64,000 nt of DNA from Lunularia cruciata (Eukaryota; Streptophyta; Marchantiopsida; Lunulariales; Lunulariaceae). The notes under the pieces were generated by a model, which worked only from the letters and a program-made list of their open reading frames with translations, did no database searches and was not told where the DNA came from. Where the stretch lies: contig OX419762.1 in assembly GCA_948567375.1 (NCBI GenBank), positions 23,948,608 to 24,012,607 on the forward strand, given 5' to 3'. Below, piece after piece: positions 23,291 through 35,093 of the stretch (positions within the stretch are counted from its first letter, which is position 1; the number at the start of each line of letters is the position of its first letter). A program made the position numbers and the translations under genes.

Positions 23291-23572
23291 GAAGATGACT
23301 AAATCAGAGGTAGCCGGACCTCGGAGTGCAGTGAAGGTGTTTTTGGGAGTTTTGCCAGAGGGATCAGAGGAAGTTAGAGTAGAGAAAGAAGATAGTTAGG
23401 ATACACATGACTTCAATTTCAGTTCTAATTGAAGATGGAACCTGAATTGAAGGAGAAGTAGCAGTAGTGAATAAACCCGAAGTGCAGGATCAGACTGTAA
23501 GTGTCTTCGGGTTAGTGACATGAGTGATTAGGAGAAAGTGGATTACAAATTGAAGGTGTAGATAGTATATTC

Positions 23573-23980
23573 ATGGTTTCAATTACAATTCTTGATGATG
23601 ACACAATAGAATTAGTAAAGGAATTGATAGTAGTTAAACCCGAGGTAAGAGAGATAGGAGTGCAGGTGTCTTCGGATTTGACATTTGACACTTTAGAGAA
23701 GAGTGGGTCGGGAGATAGAGATTTAGAAGGCTTAACTATGATAGGAATTTCATATCAGGAAGGAGAAATGTTAGAATTAGTGGAGGAAGTAGGAGATGTG
23801 AAACCCGAGGACAGAATAGTAGGAAGTAAGATTACTTTGGGTTCAGGGTTTGAAAGCCGAGGAAGAAGTAGACATCGGATCGGATTAGTAACAGATTTGA
23901 GATTTGAAGGGGTAGATATGAAGAGGTGCATTGTCATTTCGGATCTGCAGGTTAGAACAGTTGTTGTAGAAACGGTATAG
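23573..23980 (+). pseudogene. C-terminal remnant of the U3-ORF in A2
   Basis: Open for 135 codons. It contains VSSDLTFDTLEKSGSGDRDL, EGEMLELVEEVGDVKPED and a variant of the GLEAEEEVDIG tail, the same order as the C-terminal part of the U3-ORF in A7 (58867-59160). The remainder of the ORF is deleted, so no full product could be made from this copy. Confidence 0.65.
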
Positions 23981-24002
23981 TTGTTAGAACTGTCGATTGC
24001 TT

Positions 24003-24012
24003 CACTATTTAA
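24003..24012 (+). promoter_or_regulatory. LTR TATA box of A2
   Basis: CTATTTAAGA, identical in position and context (TTCACTATTTAAGAGTGGCA) to the box of A7 at 59278. Transcription would start about 30 bases on and leave roughly 650 bases of R-U5 to the LTR end. Confidence 0.6.
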
Positions 24013-25345
24013 GAGTGGCATTCGCAGAAAATTGTTGTTCAGTGCTCATTATTTCTGAGAATAGATAAAGTGAAGCGCTGTGAAGCAGTGCTCGTCGCTT
24101 GAGCTTGATTCTGAGTATCAACTTTGTAATTGTGTTTGTGAATGTTTGGAGAAATTCAAAGTGCAAGTCAGAGTGCTTGTTGGATGTTGGATTCCACAGC
24201 CTTGATCTTCATTCTGTGTGTTTGATCCTGAGTGAAGTGCAATCGAAGCAATGCCTTGACAGATCTGAGAGGAATTGTAGTGTTGGTAGTATTCTGCATT
24301 TGTGAGTGTAGTGCAAAGTTGATGTGAAGCAATTTCGATTGAGGAAGTTGTGCCTTCAGTGGAAGGGTGGAACACAATTCTGAGGCGAAGTCATTTTACA
24401 GTGAAGTGCCATTTTTAGGAGAGCCTGAATCATCACAATCAAGATTGTTTGGAAAGATTTGATGGAGTTGTGATTAAGGAGTGTGAATTTGTGACAAGAC
24501 TGCAAGTCAGTGCTTGTTACTCTCTTCTGGGTGTGGTTTCTACCTGAGAGATTAAAGACGCAACCAAGAAGAACTACATGTTACTGTTTGACTTCGTATT
24601 TTGACATTTCTGACTTGTATCTCTACGGGAACAAACTTTACTTACCCGATTACCGCAAAAGTGATATTTGTCGGGTTGTCACAATGAACTAGCCAATTCT
24701 GTGAAGGCCAAAGGCAAACACAAACCCTCGAGAAGCCCAACATCAAGAAACAAAGGAAAACCCAAAATTTTACAGAGTTGAGATTTCCAACACACCAAGA
24801 ATAGGAAGAGAATGATAGTCTACGAGAAACTCTAAATCAACTACAATAATGGCAAACTAAGCACAAGCAGCCAGGTGCTTGGTGCACTCTCAAGGCCAAA
24901 CAATTTCCCCAACAACGGCGATGGAGAATTGCCATCACTTTGTCTTTAGCCTGATTTTTATAGAGTCACGCCTTCTTCGTCTTTCTTCAATTCAAGTTTC
25001 TACCAAGAAATCACACCTCCTACATGCTCCTATCACTGTCAAGTGTCCTTCATGCATACAATTGCCAATTTTGAACAGTCCCTTCTTGAATGTCTTGCCC
25101 CGAAGGAAATTTGTTACACTGTCCTCACCTCGAATTGAGCACCCTTGAAACAAAGACTCCTTACTTTGGGTTGTATGTTGACAAGGCAATTCCAAGTACC
25201 TTGCCTTATGACCCTAAGTCACGTTACCTCAGGTTTCATCCCAAGGACCTTTTTCTTTGCCTCCTTTGGCCATACAAGCGCAATTTGACTTCTCTGTACA
25301 CTTCTTCTTCAAAATTGAAAAAAAAAACAAAAATGTGGGTACTAC

Positions 25346-25362
25346 ATACCCCCTCCCTCAAA
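25346..25362 (-). promoter_or_regulatory. Polypurine tract of element D
   Basis: On the minus strand TTTGAGGGAGGGGGTA, immediately before TGTAGTACCC, the start of the 3' LTR. It is the expected primer for plus-strand DNA synthesis. It fixes the LTR border and shows that the U3-ORF lies beyond it, inside the LTR. Confidence 0.85.
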
Positions 25363-25399
25363 TGTGAGCATTGCCGCAAACATAGACTTTGGGTGTCTT

Positions 25400-26600
25400 A
25401 GAGACTTCCGAGTCTATGGTCCAATATCTCCAAAATCTCCACCCGTTTACTCAAGTGGCAAAAGGATTACCCTCTAGGTTTGCAAGTAGAATAGACCCGT
25501 TTTCATAAAGTTGAAGAACTTGATAAGGCCCCATCCACCTCAAATTTAGCTTGCCTAGAAAAAATATTTGGCAATTGTTGTATAACAAAACAAAATCTCC
25601 TTCACGAATAGTCATAGGCTTGATGTGCTTATTATACCTGACTTTTCTTTGCTCTTGTACTTCTTTTGTGGTTTGCATTGCAACGTCTCTTTTCTTTTCT
25701 AACCACATCAGTTGATGGATCCGAAGATCCTAGCTTTCTTCCTTGGACAATCATTCTTTGCAAAGAATCCAATATGTTGGTACTTCAAATTCAACATGTA
25801 GTATGGGATGCAAGCCATATGTCAAGAAGTATAGAGTTTGTTTGGTTGTGATCTCTTTTGTTGTTTGATATGCCCACAACGCGGCTGGTAACTTTGTGTC
25901 CCAATCATAGGCATAATTGACATTCACCTTATTTAGAATTTTACAAAGTAACCCATTCGCCTTTTTTTGTTAAGCCATTTGCTTTTGGGTTATAAGGAGT
26001 AGTCTTATGATGTTTAATCTGGAAGTATTTTGTTAACGCCTCCATCACATAGTTCAAAAAATGTGTCCCTTTGTCACTGACCAATTCCAGAGGACACTCA
26101 TATCAGGAGATGATGTTTCAAAAGAAAAATTCTGCAATGGTCTCTGCATCATCTCTGTGAGTTGCTTTGGCTTTGACCATCTTGGTAGCATAGTCAGTGC
26201 AAACCAAAATGTAACGTTTCCTCGTGACTTGGGTCATTGGTTGAATGGGACCCACAAAATCAATTCCCCATTTCTCAAATGGGGCCAAGGGTAAAATTGG
26301 TCTCAAAGGCCATTGAGAAGTAGCCATCGGCTTCCCCATTCTTTGACAAGCATCACAGCTTTGGATATGGGATGCATGTCTTTGTATATCGTAGGCCACG
26401 GTACCCTGAAGAAAGAATCTTCTTTACCGTATTCTTTAGCGCATAGTGTCCTCCCAATGCTTTGGAGTGTAAAGACTCAATTACGCCTCCAAATTTGTAT
26501 GACTCCAAGCATTGCCGGAGTACTTTGTCTTTGCCCATCTTGACTAAAATGTTGTGTTTTAGCTGATACAACCCCATTTTCTTGAGAAAGACTGCCCTCT
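25400..26600 (-). pseudogene. Integrase of element D
   Basis: From about 26577 down: zinc-binding region (GGHYALKNTVKKILSSGY, then CDACQRMG); catalytic core starting KWGIDFVGPI (first Asp); YILVCTDYATKMVKA; ELVSDKGTHF (second Asp, about 26085); and NPKANGLTKKGEW (about 25970), where the catalytic Glu is replaced by Lys. The C-terminal part (25708-25451) reads REGDFVLLYN and RWMGPYQVLQLYENGS, the usual gypsy integrase tail. Stops and frameshifts throughout. There is no chromodomain that I can see. Confidence 0.85.
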
Positions 26601-26749
26601 GCTCCGGGTCCAGTCCTTCAAGACAATGGAGAGTGTGCAGATAATGATATTTGGTTGCATACCTTGTACTTCACATTGTTGTTAATTGGTATAACTCTTC
26701 ATCAATGAACCAATCATCAATTTCCCATTCTTGGTCTTGAGTTTCTAAC

Positions 26750-27246
26750 CTAGACAGGAAGTCCGCATTTGAATGCAAAGCTTCCTTCCGTACTTGTATA
26801 GTATATGTGAATTCTTGTAACAACAAGATTCATCTTGCAATTTCCTGGACAAATCTGCCTTCTTGACCAAATGTTGCAATGCGTAATTGTCACATAGAAG
26901 ACAAACTCGTATCCCAACAAGTAGTGGTGAAATTTCTTGTAGGCATACACCATTCCAAGTGCTTCTCTTTCGGTCCTTGAATAATTCTTTTTGGAACTAA
27001 AAGTTGTCGGATGGCATAATAAACCGGATAGTCCTTCTTCTTCTCGTCCTTCTGACTTAAGACAACTCCAATTACCATGGACAAAGTGTCTACATATACA
27101 TGAAAAGGGACATCCCAATTCAGGGCCCTCATGACTGGTGCTTCAACCAGTTTCTTCTTCAATACCTGGAAAGCTTCTTTTTGATTTGCTTCCCATAGAG
27201 AGTCCTCGGATTTCTTCAGAAGCTTTGTAAGAGGTGCAGCAAGCAC
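26750..27246 (-). pseudogene. RNase H domain of element D
   Basis: 27246-26890 reads LLKKSEDSLWEANQKEAFQV, then APVMRALNWDVPFHVYVDTL (first Asp), GVVLSQKDEKKKDYPVYYA and HLEWCM. Block order and spacing are typical of gypsy RNase H. A frameshift near 26930 carries the rest (FHHYLLGYEFVFYV) into the frame of 27118-26750. Next to RT upstream and integrase downstream. Confidence 0.8.
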
Positions 27247-28250
27247 TAGAGTCTGTAGTATTTGACGTGTCCTAGGAAGGCTCTCAGCTCCCGGATATTC
27301 TTTGGGAATTCCAAAGCTGAGATTACTTTGACCTTCTTGACATTGACTTCAATACCTTGGCTTGACACCCCATGCCACAAAAGAATTCCCTCGTTCATTG
27401 CAAAGAAGCATTTCTCCGGGTGTAATGACAAACCGGCAAATGACACCTTTCAAAAGTTTGGCAAAGGTAATCCAAATGTACATCTCTTCAACCAAACACA
27501 CAAAAATCATCAATGAACTCTTCCACAAATTTGCGCATGAAATCCTTGAAGATTGAATTCATCATCCGCTAGAAAGTAGCAAGAGCATTACACAACCCAA
27601 AGGGCATTTGATTGTAAGCAAAAGTGCCCCAATTGGTTGTAAATGTGGTTTTATCCTTGTCCTCTTCTCGGATGGATACTTGATTGTACCTTAAGAATCC
27701 ATCAAGAAAACTATAACAGAATTGTATCGGTAAAAGGCAAGGGATGATGATCCTTCCTTGTGACTGCATTCAACTTACAGAAATCTTGGCACACTCAAAT
27801 CTTCCCCATTTTCTTCTTTGGGACAATGACAATGGGGGAGACCCACTCACTGCTTAAGACAAGAAAGATTATTTTGGCACCTAAGTACTTGTTGATTTTG
27901 TCTTTCACCAAGAAGGAGTACTTCAGGTTCAGACGGAATTGTCTCTTCCAAACCGGAACTGCACCTTCAACCAAATCAATCCGGTGTTCTCCAAATTCTC
28001 ATGGAATACTTGGCATTTGACCAATAGACCAAGTGAATAAATCCTAGAATTCTATAAATAGTGCAGTGTATCTTGCCAACTCCTTTGAAGTGACTGTCTT
28101 TGAAATTTTTATAATTTTCCCTTCAGTCAAGACAACATCTTGACAATCATTGGGGTTGATGACTCCTTCATGTAGCTTACTCGGCTTAATCCGAGGCAAG
28201 CTGCCATCAAACCTCCTTCCTCCAAGTCAGTTTCACCCAAGGCAAGGTCA
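27247..28250 (-). pseudogene. Reverse transcriptase of element D
   Basis: Blocks from high to low coordinate: fingers near 27850; DGFLRYNQVSIREEDKDKTT and TNWGTFAYNQMPFGLCNALA (27710-27570); active site FIDDFCVF (about 27525); then GLSLHPEKCFFAMNEGILLW and ALEFPKNIRELRAFLGHVKY (27446-27250). This is a Ty3/gypsy RT. It is broken by several stops and frameshifts but has both catalytic aspartates. Confidence 0.85.
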
Positions 28251-28279
28251 TATGGATCTTCGTCTTTGACATCCACCTC

Positions 28280-28864
28280 CTAGCATTCCAAGTAATTGAC
28301 TTGGACTTTGTCTTTGGATTTGTCTGAGGACGTAGACAATGAGTCTTTGGATTTTTCCTTGTCTTTTGAAGAACTTGTTTCCCCGAGATGGGGAACCTTT
28401 GTCCAACTCACAGTCACCAGCTTCGGGTCTTTGGACGAAATGTCCTTGAACCGTAGCTTTTGATGGTGCCAATCCACCACAACTTGGGCACTATACAACC
28501 AGGATCTTCCGATCAACAGTTGGTAACCAGTTTTGGTCATTGGTTGCAACACAATGTAGTTCAGTTTGAAGGGCACCCCTCCAAAGATTGTGGTAATATT
28601 TGACAGCATGCCCAAGGGCCGTCTCTTGGTTTGGTCTGCAAATTTCAAGACTCCGGGTGTTGGTTCAAACGTATGATACCCCAGTTGATTTGCAGTATCC
28701 TTGGTCATGACATTCACACCCAACCCCAAATCAATGGGTATGGATGTGATCATGCACCCGACAATCTCCGCATCAACCTTGGGAGATCCCTGATCTTCTT
28801 GTTCAATACAATATATGGCGGGCAGGTCTTTCTTGGACATCGACCTTACTTTCTTGAGGGCCAA
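28280..28864 (-). pseudogene. Protease region of element D
   Basis: 194 codons open. Reads ITSIPIDLGLGVNVMTKDTA; Asp-Leu-Gly sits where retropepsins have Asp-Ser/Thr-Gly. Athila-like plant elements often have DLGASxN here, so this may be natural rather than a mutation. About 80 residues on comes YQLLIGRSWLYSAQVVVDW, the second conserved block (IGRxWL). The Ser/Asp/Lys-rich C-terminal tail leads toward RT. Confidence 0.75.
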
Positions 28865-29526
28865 ATTCAGCTACCTCTTGTACAGCTTGTTGTTTTCCCA
28901 CAATTGCTTAAATGTGACATTTGCATTTGTGGCTGCCAAATCCGCTACAATATTCTATTGGGGTACTCCTCCTAATTTCACCGTCTTCAGCTTTGGCTTC
29001 GGGTTTGAATTCTCTCCATGTTTAAATTTGACTTTGGGACGCTTCAGAATGGTGATGGAAGTGCTAGTGGTCTTGACTCGAGGTTCCTTGGGTTGGCCCA
29101 CCTTGGCTTGGATCAGACCCTTCACTTTGGATCAGATGTCCGCCAAAAAAACTGGAGGCTTTGTCTTCATCTCCTCCTCCAAACTCATTTCCCAAGTCCT
29201 CAGTATCGCTTCCTTGAGTTCTTTCTACAAGGCTTTAGCTTTGGCTTTAGCAAGGATCTTTTCCTCCTTAGCAGAAAGGATTGCTTTTGGGCGCAGCCTC
29301 TTTGCTTTTTGGAAGACAAGGAGGTCATACTCAATTCTTTGGGATCATGCTTCTTCTTACTTGTGCATGTCTCAACCTTCAAAATTTCAAGGTCCGGCCA
29401 TTCTCCTTTTGAGGTTGGACTCCCTTCTTGAAGCCTTTCCTCCTGAAGTGTTGCACGCTCAGCCGGGGTCTGTACACACTTTATAGGCGGATTTGGGTTC
29501 AGGGGTTGAGGACATTGGTTGCCCGT
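28865..29526 (-). pseudogene. C-terminal gag/linker of element D
   Basis: Continues gag on the far side of solo C2. The first codons complete a zinc knuckle: CKNCKGLGHT before C2 joins GNQC after it, giving C-x2-C-x4-H-x4-C. Then comes a Lys-rich linker (PPIKCVQTPAERATLQEERL, 29500-29430), broken by stops from about 29200. Confidence 0.7.
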
Positions 29527-32500
29527 TGTCGTCGGGAAAAGGCCAGATGAGAGTGGTAAGGAGTGGTTGCAGGATTTTGAGAAGAGGAGTTGGCTGGACA
29601 GAAACCCCAAACTGGGGTGGTTCAGTGCAAAGAATAGGTGGATAGAAACTCTATGCTCGGAGAATGAGACTGTAACAACGTCCAGGTTTGGGGGTGGAGT
29701 GTTTGTTAGCCGAGGTCTGTAAGTGAGACGAGGTCCTTCCTTTCAGATTTGGGCGGGTAGGTATCAATGCCTTGGCTGCTGTCATGAACACCAAAGTAAG
29801 CAAGCCGGAGGGCACTTTCACGTGGTGCCAAACTGCATGATGCCATTGCAGTTGGCTGGTTACAGAGTTCTGGGAGTTTACAGCATGATCTGGGAAACAT
29901 TCTATGTTATTGGCTAGGAACGATGTAGCAGCTCCGTTGCATTAGCTTGCACTATCCTGTGTTCATTAGGGCTAACGGAGAAAGGACTGGACACCACGCA
30001 AAGAGAAAAATTTGGAATGAGGGTCCTTTGGCCAAGAGGTGCATATTATATACTTGGACCGGTATAATGGGGGTTTTAGCCGGGAATGGAAGGCGGGTGG
30101 GAGATGATTATGGTGTTGTAATGAAAGGTTCGAAAGGTCCTGCGTGTAGGAGTTTGAGAACTCTAAAGGGTGGAGGCGTCGGGGTTATAGAAAATGTAAA
30201 GGATGATTCCTAGGGTGAGACAGAAAGGGGAGGGGCACAGAAGTATGAGTTGATGACAAGCTCATTGTTGGGGCGGGAGTCCAGAAAGGAGGTGGAAGGG
30301 ACTAGGTTGATTACGAAGGGGCTTTGAGTGTATTTCTTGGCTCTCCATCTTCATGGTGAAGGATAATTGGACTGTGCAGAAGTTTTCAGCTTCTGTACAT
30401 GGATGTACCGGTTGTGTTCAAATCCTCTCCCCGTCCACAACAAATGCGGGTTCAGATGCTCTGCTGTGTTTGAACACACGGAAGTCGAATTGCTCACCAT
30501 TTAGTTGACTTGTTCTTGACATATGTTGGCTAAGAAGGATTTTGCTACAACGAGATTGTGGAGCAGGCCAGTTTGGGTCCCTGTGGTTGATGAATGTGGA
30601 GGACGTAGACAGGAACTGGGTATCATTGGGTCTTAGATTCTAGGGTCATGCAGGAAGATCCCACGTTTCTCTCTTGGGCCAAGAGGGAAGTTGGCAAGGT
30701 TGGGCAGGAGTTGAGTTTTTCACAGTGAGAAGGACTGCCAGTTTTGGGAAATGAGGAGAAGAGTTCGGGAAAGTGCAGGGGATTTCGAGAGAAACAGTAG
30801 GGAAGTGAGGGAGAAATATCAAAAGTGAAAAGATCTGCCAAATTTTGGGAAATGAGGAGGAGAGTTTTGGGAAAATGCAGAGGATTTCGAGAGAAGACAG
30901 TAAGGAAGTATTGAGAATTATTGAAAGGTGAGAAGGGGTGCCAGTTTTCGGGAAATCAAGAGAGGAGTTTCAGAAATAGAAAGTTGCAGAAGATTTTGAG
31001 AAAAGAACAGTAGAGTTTCAGGAATTTTGCAGAGGATTTTCGAGAGAAGTGGCAGAAATATTTGTGAGAGGAAAGACAAAGGGTTTTCAGAAAATCCCAG
31101 AGAGTTTCAAGAGAGAAAGGTGCATAAAAGGTTGCAGAAATTTTTGAGAAGAAGGAGATAGAGGGTTTCAAATTTTGGCAGAGAGCAGTAAGTAGCGACG
31201 GGAGAAGAAGGACAGAAAGGAAAATGGAATTGGAATGACAAGGGAATAAACAAAAAGGTCTAGAGAGTAGGGAGTGGAGGATCATGGAGACAGGAACGAG
31301 TGAGGTATCGTGGATTCAGAAAAAAGGAGGAGAATTACAGAAAATACAGAAAGAAGTGAAAGATTGTGGAGGCAAGAAAAGGCAAAGAATCAAGAGAAGG
31401 CATTTCAAGTTTGACAAAGTGCAGTAAGGTTCAAGTTGGGAGGAAGCACTGTGTATCGGTGATTTAGTCAGCGGAAGCCTTGTGAGTTAGTTTCCGGAAC
31501 ATGTATGTTGAAGAGATGGATTTATGCAGGCAAATTGGGAGCAGAGCAGAGGATGAGATGAAAGCAATAGGTTACAAAATGGTTATCTATTGAGGATGCT
31601 GAGTTAGTTTGAGAACACGGCGCATACAAGTGCCGGATCTTCTTATCTTTTGGCGCGGTGGGCAGTTCCTTGTAGAAGATTTGGAAGCGACTTTAGGTTT
31701 GACCCGCCAATCCAAGGAGTAAGAAAGATTAATTTGGTGATGGTGAGACCGGGAGGACCAATCAATGGACCTGCAGTAGCTTAAGTCAGATTATTTCTGG
31801 ATTGAGTGAATTGTGGGATAGGAGGACCAGTGAGAGGAGTTTCTTAGTTTTTTGTTGCAGTGTATTGTCATCTGCCGTTGTCTTAGTGCGTTCTCTTCTC
31901 TTACTGTCATCAAACCAGATCGAGTTCTTGGAGTGTTATTTGTGGTTTCATACAGTATATATCAGGGGAAATTTTTTGAGCAAATTTGATCAGTGCATTG
32001 GCTTGGATTTATTGGGAGCACTAGAATGAGGAGGAGCAGCAGGTGTGCTGCTGCGGCTTGAGTTTCTCCAATGGGACTGAAGCAAGAACTAAAGCAGATT
32101 TTATCGGCAAACCAATAGAAGCAAGCACAAACTCGCGAGCGAGAGCAGATCCTTGTGTTGTCGTACTTCCTGGAGCCTTGTCTTACTGAGGCCAGACCTG
32201 GAAAATGAGTGAGCTTATCGTATGAAGGGCAGAGATGGGAGTGACGGTGATTGACTGCTGCTGCTTGGGAGAGATCTGGAAGAGAATTGGACAGAGAATC
32301 TGTTACTAGTTGAAGGTTTCATCCGAACTTACTCGAGGAGCAGAGAGGAAAGGCAAAACTAGCTTGCAAAGGGAAAGTAGACAGGAACAAAAGAAGAGAG
32401 AATTCATGTTTAGCTCAGGATAATACGAGGACTGGATATAGAGACTCGATATGGGACTCATCAGGAGCTTCTACCAGGCGTAGAGTCCTATGGCAAGAAC

Positions 32501-33188
32501 AGTGCAGAGCGTTCGGGAAGATCTAACATACCAGAATATCAAAGAGAAAGGAGAATCCTGAGGAAGGACCTACTGGACAGTGGAGACTTGGAAAGAACAA
32601 CAAATTGGAGATGCTGCAGAACAGGGAGATGACGAGTTGTAAGGAATAGGAAATAGGACTCGCTCAATTCCTTTTCTTTCTTCATGTGCTTGGCTAGTCA
32701 GTGTGCTTCGGTTTGGTCACTGTTTGGTTAGGAGCCGTGTGTCATGGCTCAAAGGATTATAAACTGTGAAACTTGGAAATGAGATTCCTAGTGATTGAGT
32801 GTGTGTACTTGATGTGCAAACAGTGGTAGGGAAAATAATAATAATGTTTTATTTTTTTTTTACTTCTTTTTTTTGCACTCAGTCCGGATTATGTAGATGG
32901 GTCAGCACATTTAACTAATTGCCCGGGATTGAGTCCGGTTGCATAACTTGTGGACACCTCCACAAAACCCCACCAGATCATTCTCTCTGGAAGATCAGTC
33001 TGGACCAGAACTGCAAGCCCACCAAACCCAAACATATTAAAGCCGAGGATAATAGACCAGCCAAGAGGTCAAGAATAATGAGCCGGGACTAATAATAGAC
33101 GGTACAAGAAGGACAAAACACTCGAAAAGCCTAAGCGCAGGCAGCCAGGTGCCCAACGCACTCTCGAGACCATACAATCCCCACGACA
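29527..33188 (+). mobile_element. C2: solo family C LTR-like unit
   Basis: Starts TGTCGTCGGGAAAA and ends CCCCACGACA, flanked by CCGT (29523-29526) and CCGT (33189-33192). Closing the gap restores the second zinc knuckle of the D gag. Length 3,662 bases. It shares the GA-rich repeated stretch with C1 (30680-31200 against 20560-22100) and the end section CAGCCAGGTGC...CACTCTCGAG. No gene is recognised: the longest frames (about 90 codons) have no known motif. The stretch 31200-33000 is unique in this window. Confidence 0.75.
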
Positions 33189-34961
33189 CCGTATGACCCA
33201 ATCCTTTGCAATTTTTGCATAGAAGAACGTACCCAATTTGCCTTCTTGGCTCCGGACAGTTTGGAGACCAATGTCCCATTGAGCCACAATTGTAGCATGC
33301 CCCGAGTGCATTATTTTGAGGTCAATTTTAGATGCTCATTGGTGGTCTTCTTGGAGGAGCATTGGGGTTATACTCCCTTGGTCCATACCTCGGACCTTGA
33401 TACAATGTGCTTGCTTGAGGCTATACCTCCTGAGTTTGGTACACCGCCTCCTCTTCCTCTTCTTGGTTCCATCCCAGAACCCAATCAATCTGCTGCACCG
33501 GGAATGCGTTGCAAGTATTGCAATCCCTGTTTGCATGGCTTGACTTGCCACACGCAGTGCACCATACATTGGATCTGCCAAATGAGGGGGGCTTTCTTTG
33601 GTCCTTTGCCCCAATCATTTGGATCTTAAAATCCAAGAACTCCTTGATGAGGGCGTCCAACTTGGTATCAGCCTTATGTACACTCTTTGCTGGGGGAGTC
33701 ACTGGTTTCTTACTCCCACGTCTTTGTACTTGTCTTGGCTTTGATTCTTCTTCAGATTCCAAAGAAGAGCTTGAAGACGTGGAGGATTCCTTGGAAGAAG
33801 GGGATGTACTGCAAGAAGCTCTCCTTCTGGGCTTCTTGCCTTTCTTCTCCCGGTTTCTTTGATTGTCGGCAGAGTGAGAGTGAGTCGCCTCATAGCGGGT
33901 GACATGTTTGAGTACTTTGTCAAGGGAAGTTACATTCCTCTCCCGTGCAAAGATCCAAATCTTTGGTGAAAGTCCTTCCAAGAACCAGGTGATGGCTTGG
34001 GCATTGGAGTAACTCACCACACCCAATTGCTTTGGGACTCGGTTCAAGAGCACCATGAACGGCTCAGAGTAGTCTCTCAACTTCTCCTTCTTGCCTTTGT
34101 TTAGATTGTTGAGTGCCGCAAGGACACTCGTGTTGTAATCAACTTCCCAGAATCATTCCAAGAAATTGTTTCTCAAGTTTGCCCAGTCCGCCGGTACCAA
34201 CCCCTTCTGGGTTACATGAGTGTACCAACTCCAAGCTTTCTTTTGGAGCAGACTAGGGAAAATGCGTAGTCCATCTGCCAAGTCATGTTCCTTATTGGCA
34301 AAGGAGATGATTTCAAATTCTTTAATGAATTCATTGGGGTCTTTGTCTTGTTTTGTCCTCTTATACTTTTGATAGGCGTGTCGGGTGACAAGTAATAAAT
34401 TCATTGTTTGACTTGGTGGATTTGGTTGGGGTAAGTTTGTACTTGATGGGACCAAGGAGCTGGCTGGTATCAACGCCATGTGACAGCCTAGGGGTTCCAA
34501 TTTGTCAAGTTCAAAGTCGGGTCTTCTTTGACAATTTCTCCTTTGAGGGTGTTGACTTCAACCCAAGTGGAAGAATCAAGCTCAACACCTTTGGAGTTTT
34601 CTTGAAAATTTCTTTGAGACAATCGAGGAATTGTTCATAGAAGGTGCTGACACTCTTCTTCCAACAGTGTCCGTGCTGTCTTTTCTTGAACAAAGTTCTT
34701 TAGAGATGTTACTTCCTTTACAATTCTAGGGGAAGTCAGTGTATTGGGCCGTAATAAATATGTCTGGCCGCTCGAGTCTTTCTTCTTCTTGGAAGATGTT
34801 GATGCAAAGTAACCTTGCCAACCGCCTTTGCATTTCTTTTGATCAAGTTCTTGCAGGGCTTCTTGCACTTTGTGAAGAAGTTGAAAGTCCAATGCCTCTT
34901 GTTCGATTTTGTCAAAAGTAGATTGGATCTTTAGGGGTTCATCTTCTTCACAATGCAACAT
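33189..34961 (-). pseudogene. gag of element D, main part
   Basis: Minus strand from 34961: an acidic N-terminal stretch (HKVQEALQELDQKK); then, after frameshifts, 34500-34153 with NEFIKEFEIISFANKEHDLA and KKAWSWYTHVTQKGLVPADW, the retrotransposon-gag core; then 34080-33421 with LNRVPKQLGVVSYSNAQAI and a Ser/Arg/Lys-rich region; then two zinc knuckles, an imperfect one near 33560 and CGSMGHWSPNC near 33280-33240; then the start of another (CKNCKGLGHT) cut by C2. Gag forms the particle and binds RNA. Stops and frameshifts break it. Confidence 0.8.
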
Positions 34962-35068
34962 TCATCTTTGAACTCTCTCTTCTTGTTGTTCTCTCAATGC
35001 AAACATTCATATTGCTTTGATACCCAGTTTCAAAATTGGCTTTGTATTCTTCTACTTTCAAGATTTGT

Positions 35069-35093
35069 ATCCCCAAAAAAAGTGATGCCAAAA
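35069..35093 (-). promoter_or_regulatory. Primer-binding site of element D, degenerate tRNA-Asp type
   Basis: Next to the 5' LTR end, on the minus strand TTTTTGGCATCACTTTTTTT and then GGGGATAC. Element E has TTGGCACCGCTATCGAGGAT at the same place (48672-48691). Both look like decayed versions of TGGCGCCGTTGCCGGGGAT, the tRNA-Asp type site used by many plant gypsy elements. Confidence 0.55.

Larger units (their letters stand above)
22757..24683 (+). mobile_element. A2: solo LTR, short form of family A
   Basis: Starts TGTGGTACCCACATTTTT and ends GGGTTGTCACA, flanked by ATGAA on both sides (22752-22756, 24684-24688). Length 1,927 bases. It shares its terminal and 3' thousand bases with A7 but lacks the N-terminal and coiled-coil parts of the U3-ORF. 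A5 has the same short structure. It sits inside C1. Confidence 0.9.
20302..24914 (+). mobile_element. C1: solo family C LTR-like unit
   Basis: Starts TGTCGTCGGGAAAA and ends TTCCCCAACA, flanked by ACGG (20298-20301) and ACGG (24915-24918). Closing the gap restores AACTTCTTAACGGCGATGG, expected from the family A ORF (compare A7 at about 56712). Without the inserted A2 it is about 2.68 kb. It has no gag-pol and is GA-rich with tandem repeats. It is orientated as read by similarity to C2 (29527-33188). That it is an LTR is inferred from the TG...CA ends and TSD; no autonomous C element is in the window. Confidence 0.75.
7562..25345 (-). repeat. A1: 3' LTR of element D, split by B and C1
   Basis: The LTR pieces are 7562-11226, 19789-20301 and 24915-25345, together about 4.6 kb because of an internal duplication. 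The left end reads TGTGACAACC and the right end GGGTACTACA (TGTAGTACCC on the minus strand). The same end sequences bound the solo copies A2, A5 and A7. Each junction with an insertion can be closed to give the uninterrupted sequence seen in A3, for example GTAGCTCTCTACTTTG at 11218-11226 joined to 19793. Confidence 0.85.

Noticed and set aside
22757-24683. A2 and A5 as DNA transposons with terminal inverted repeats
   Set aside because: The TGTG...CACA symmetry is only four bases, the TSD is 5 bp, and the same ends bound the gag-pol interior of D next to a polypurine tract and a primer site. They are LTRs.
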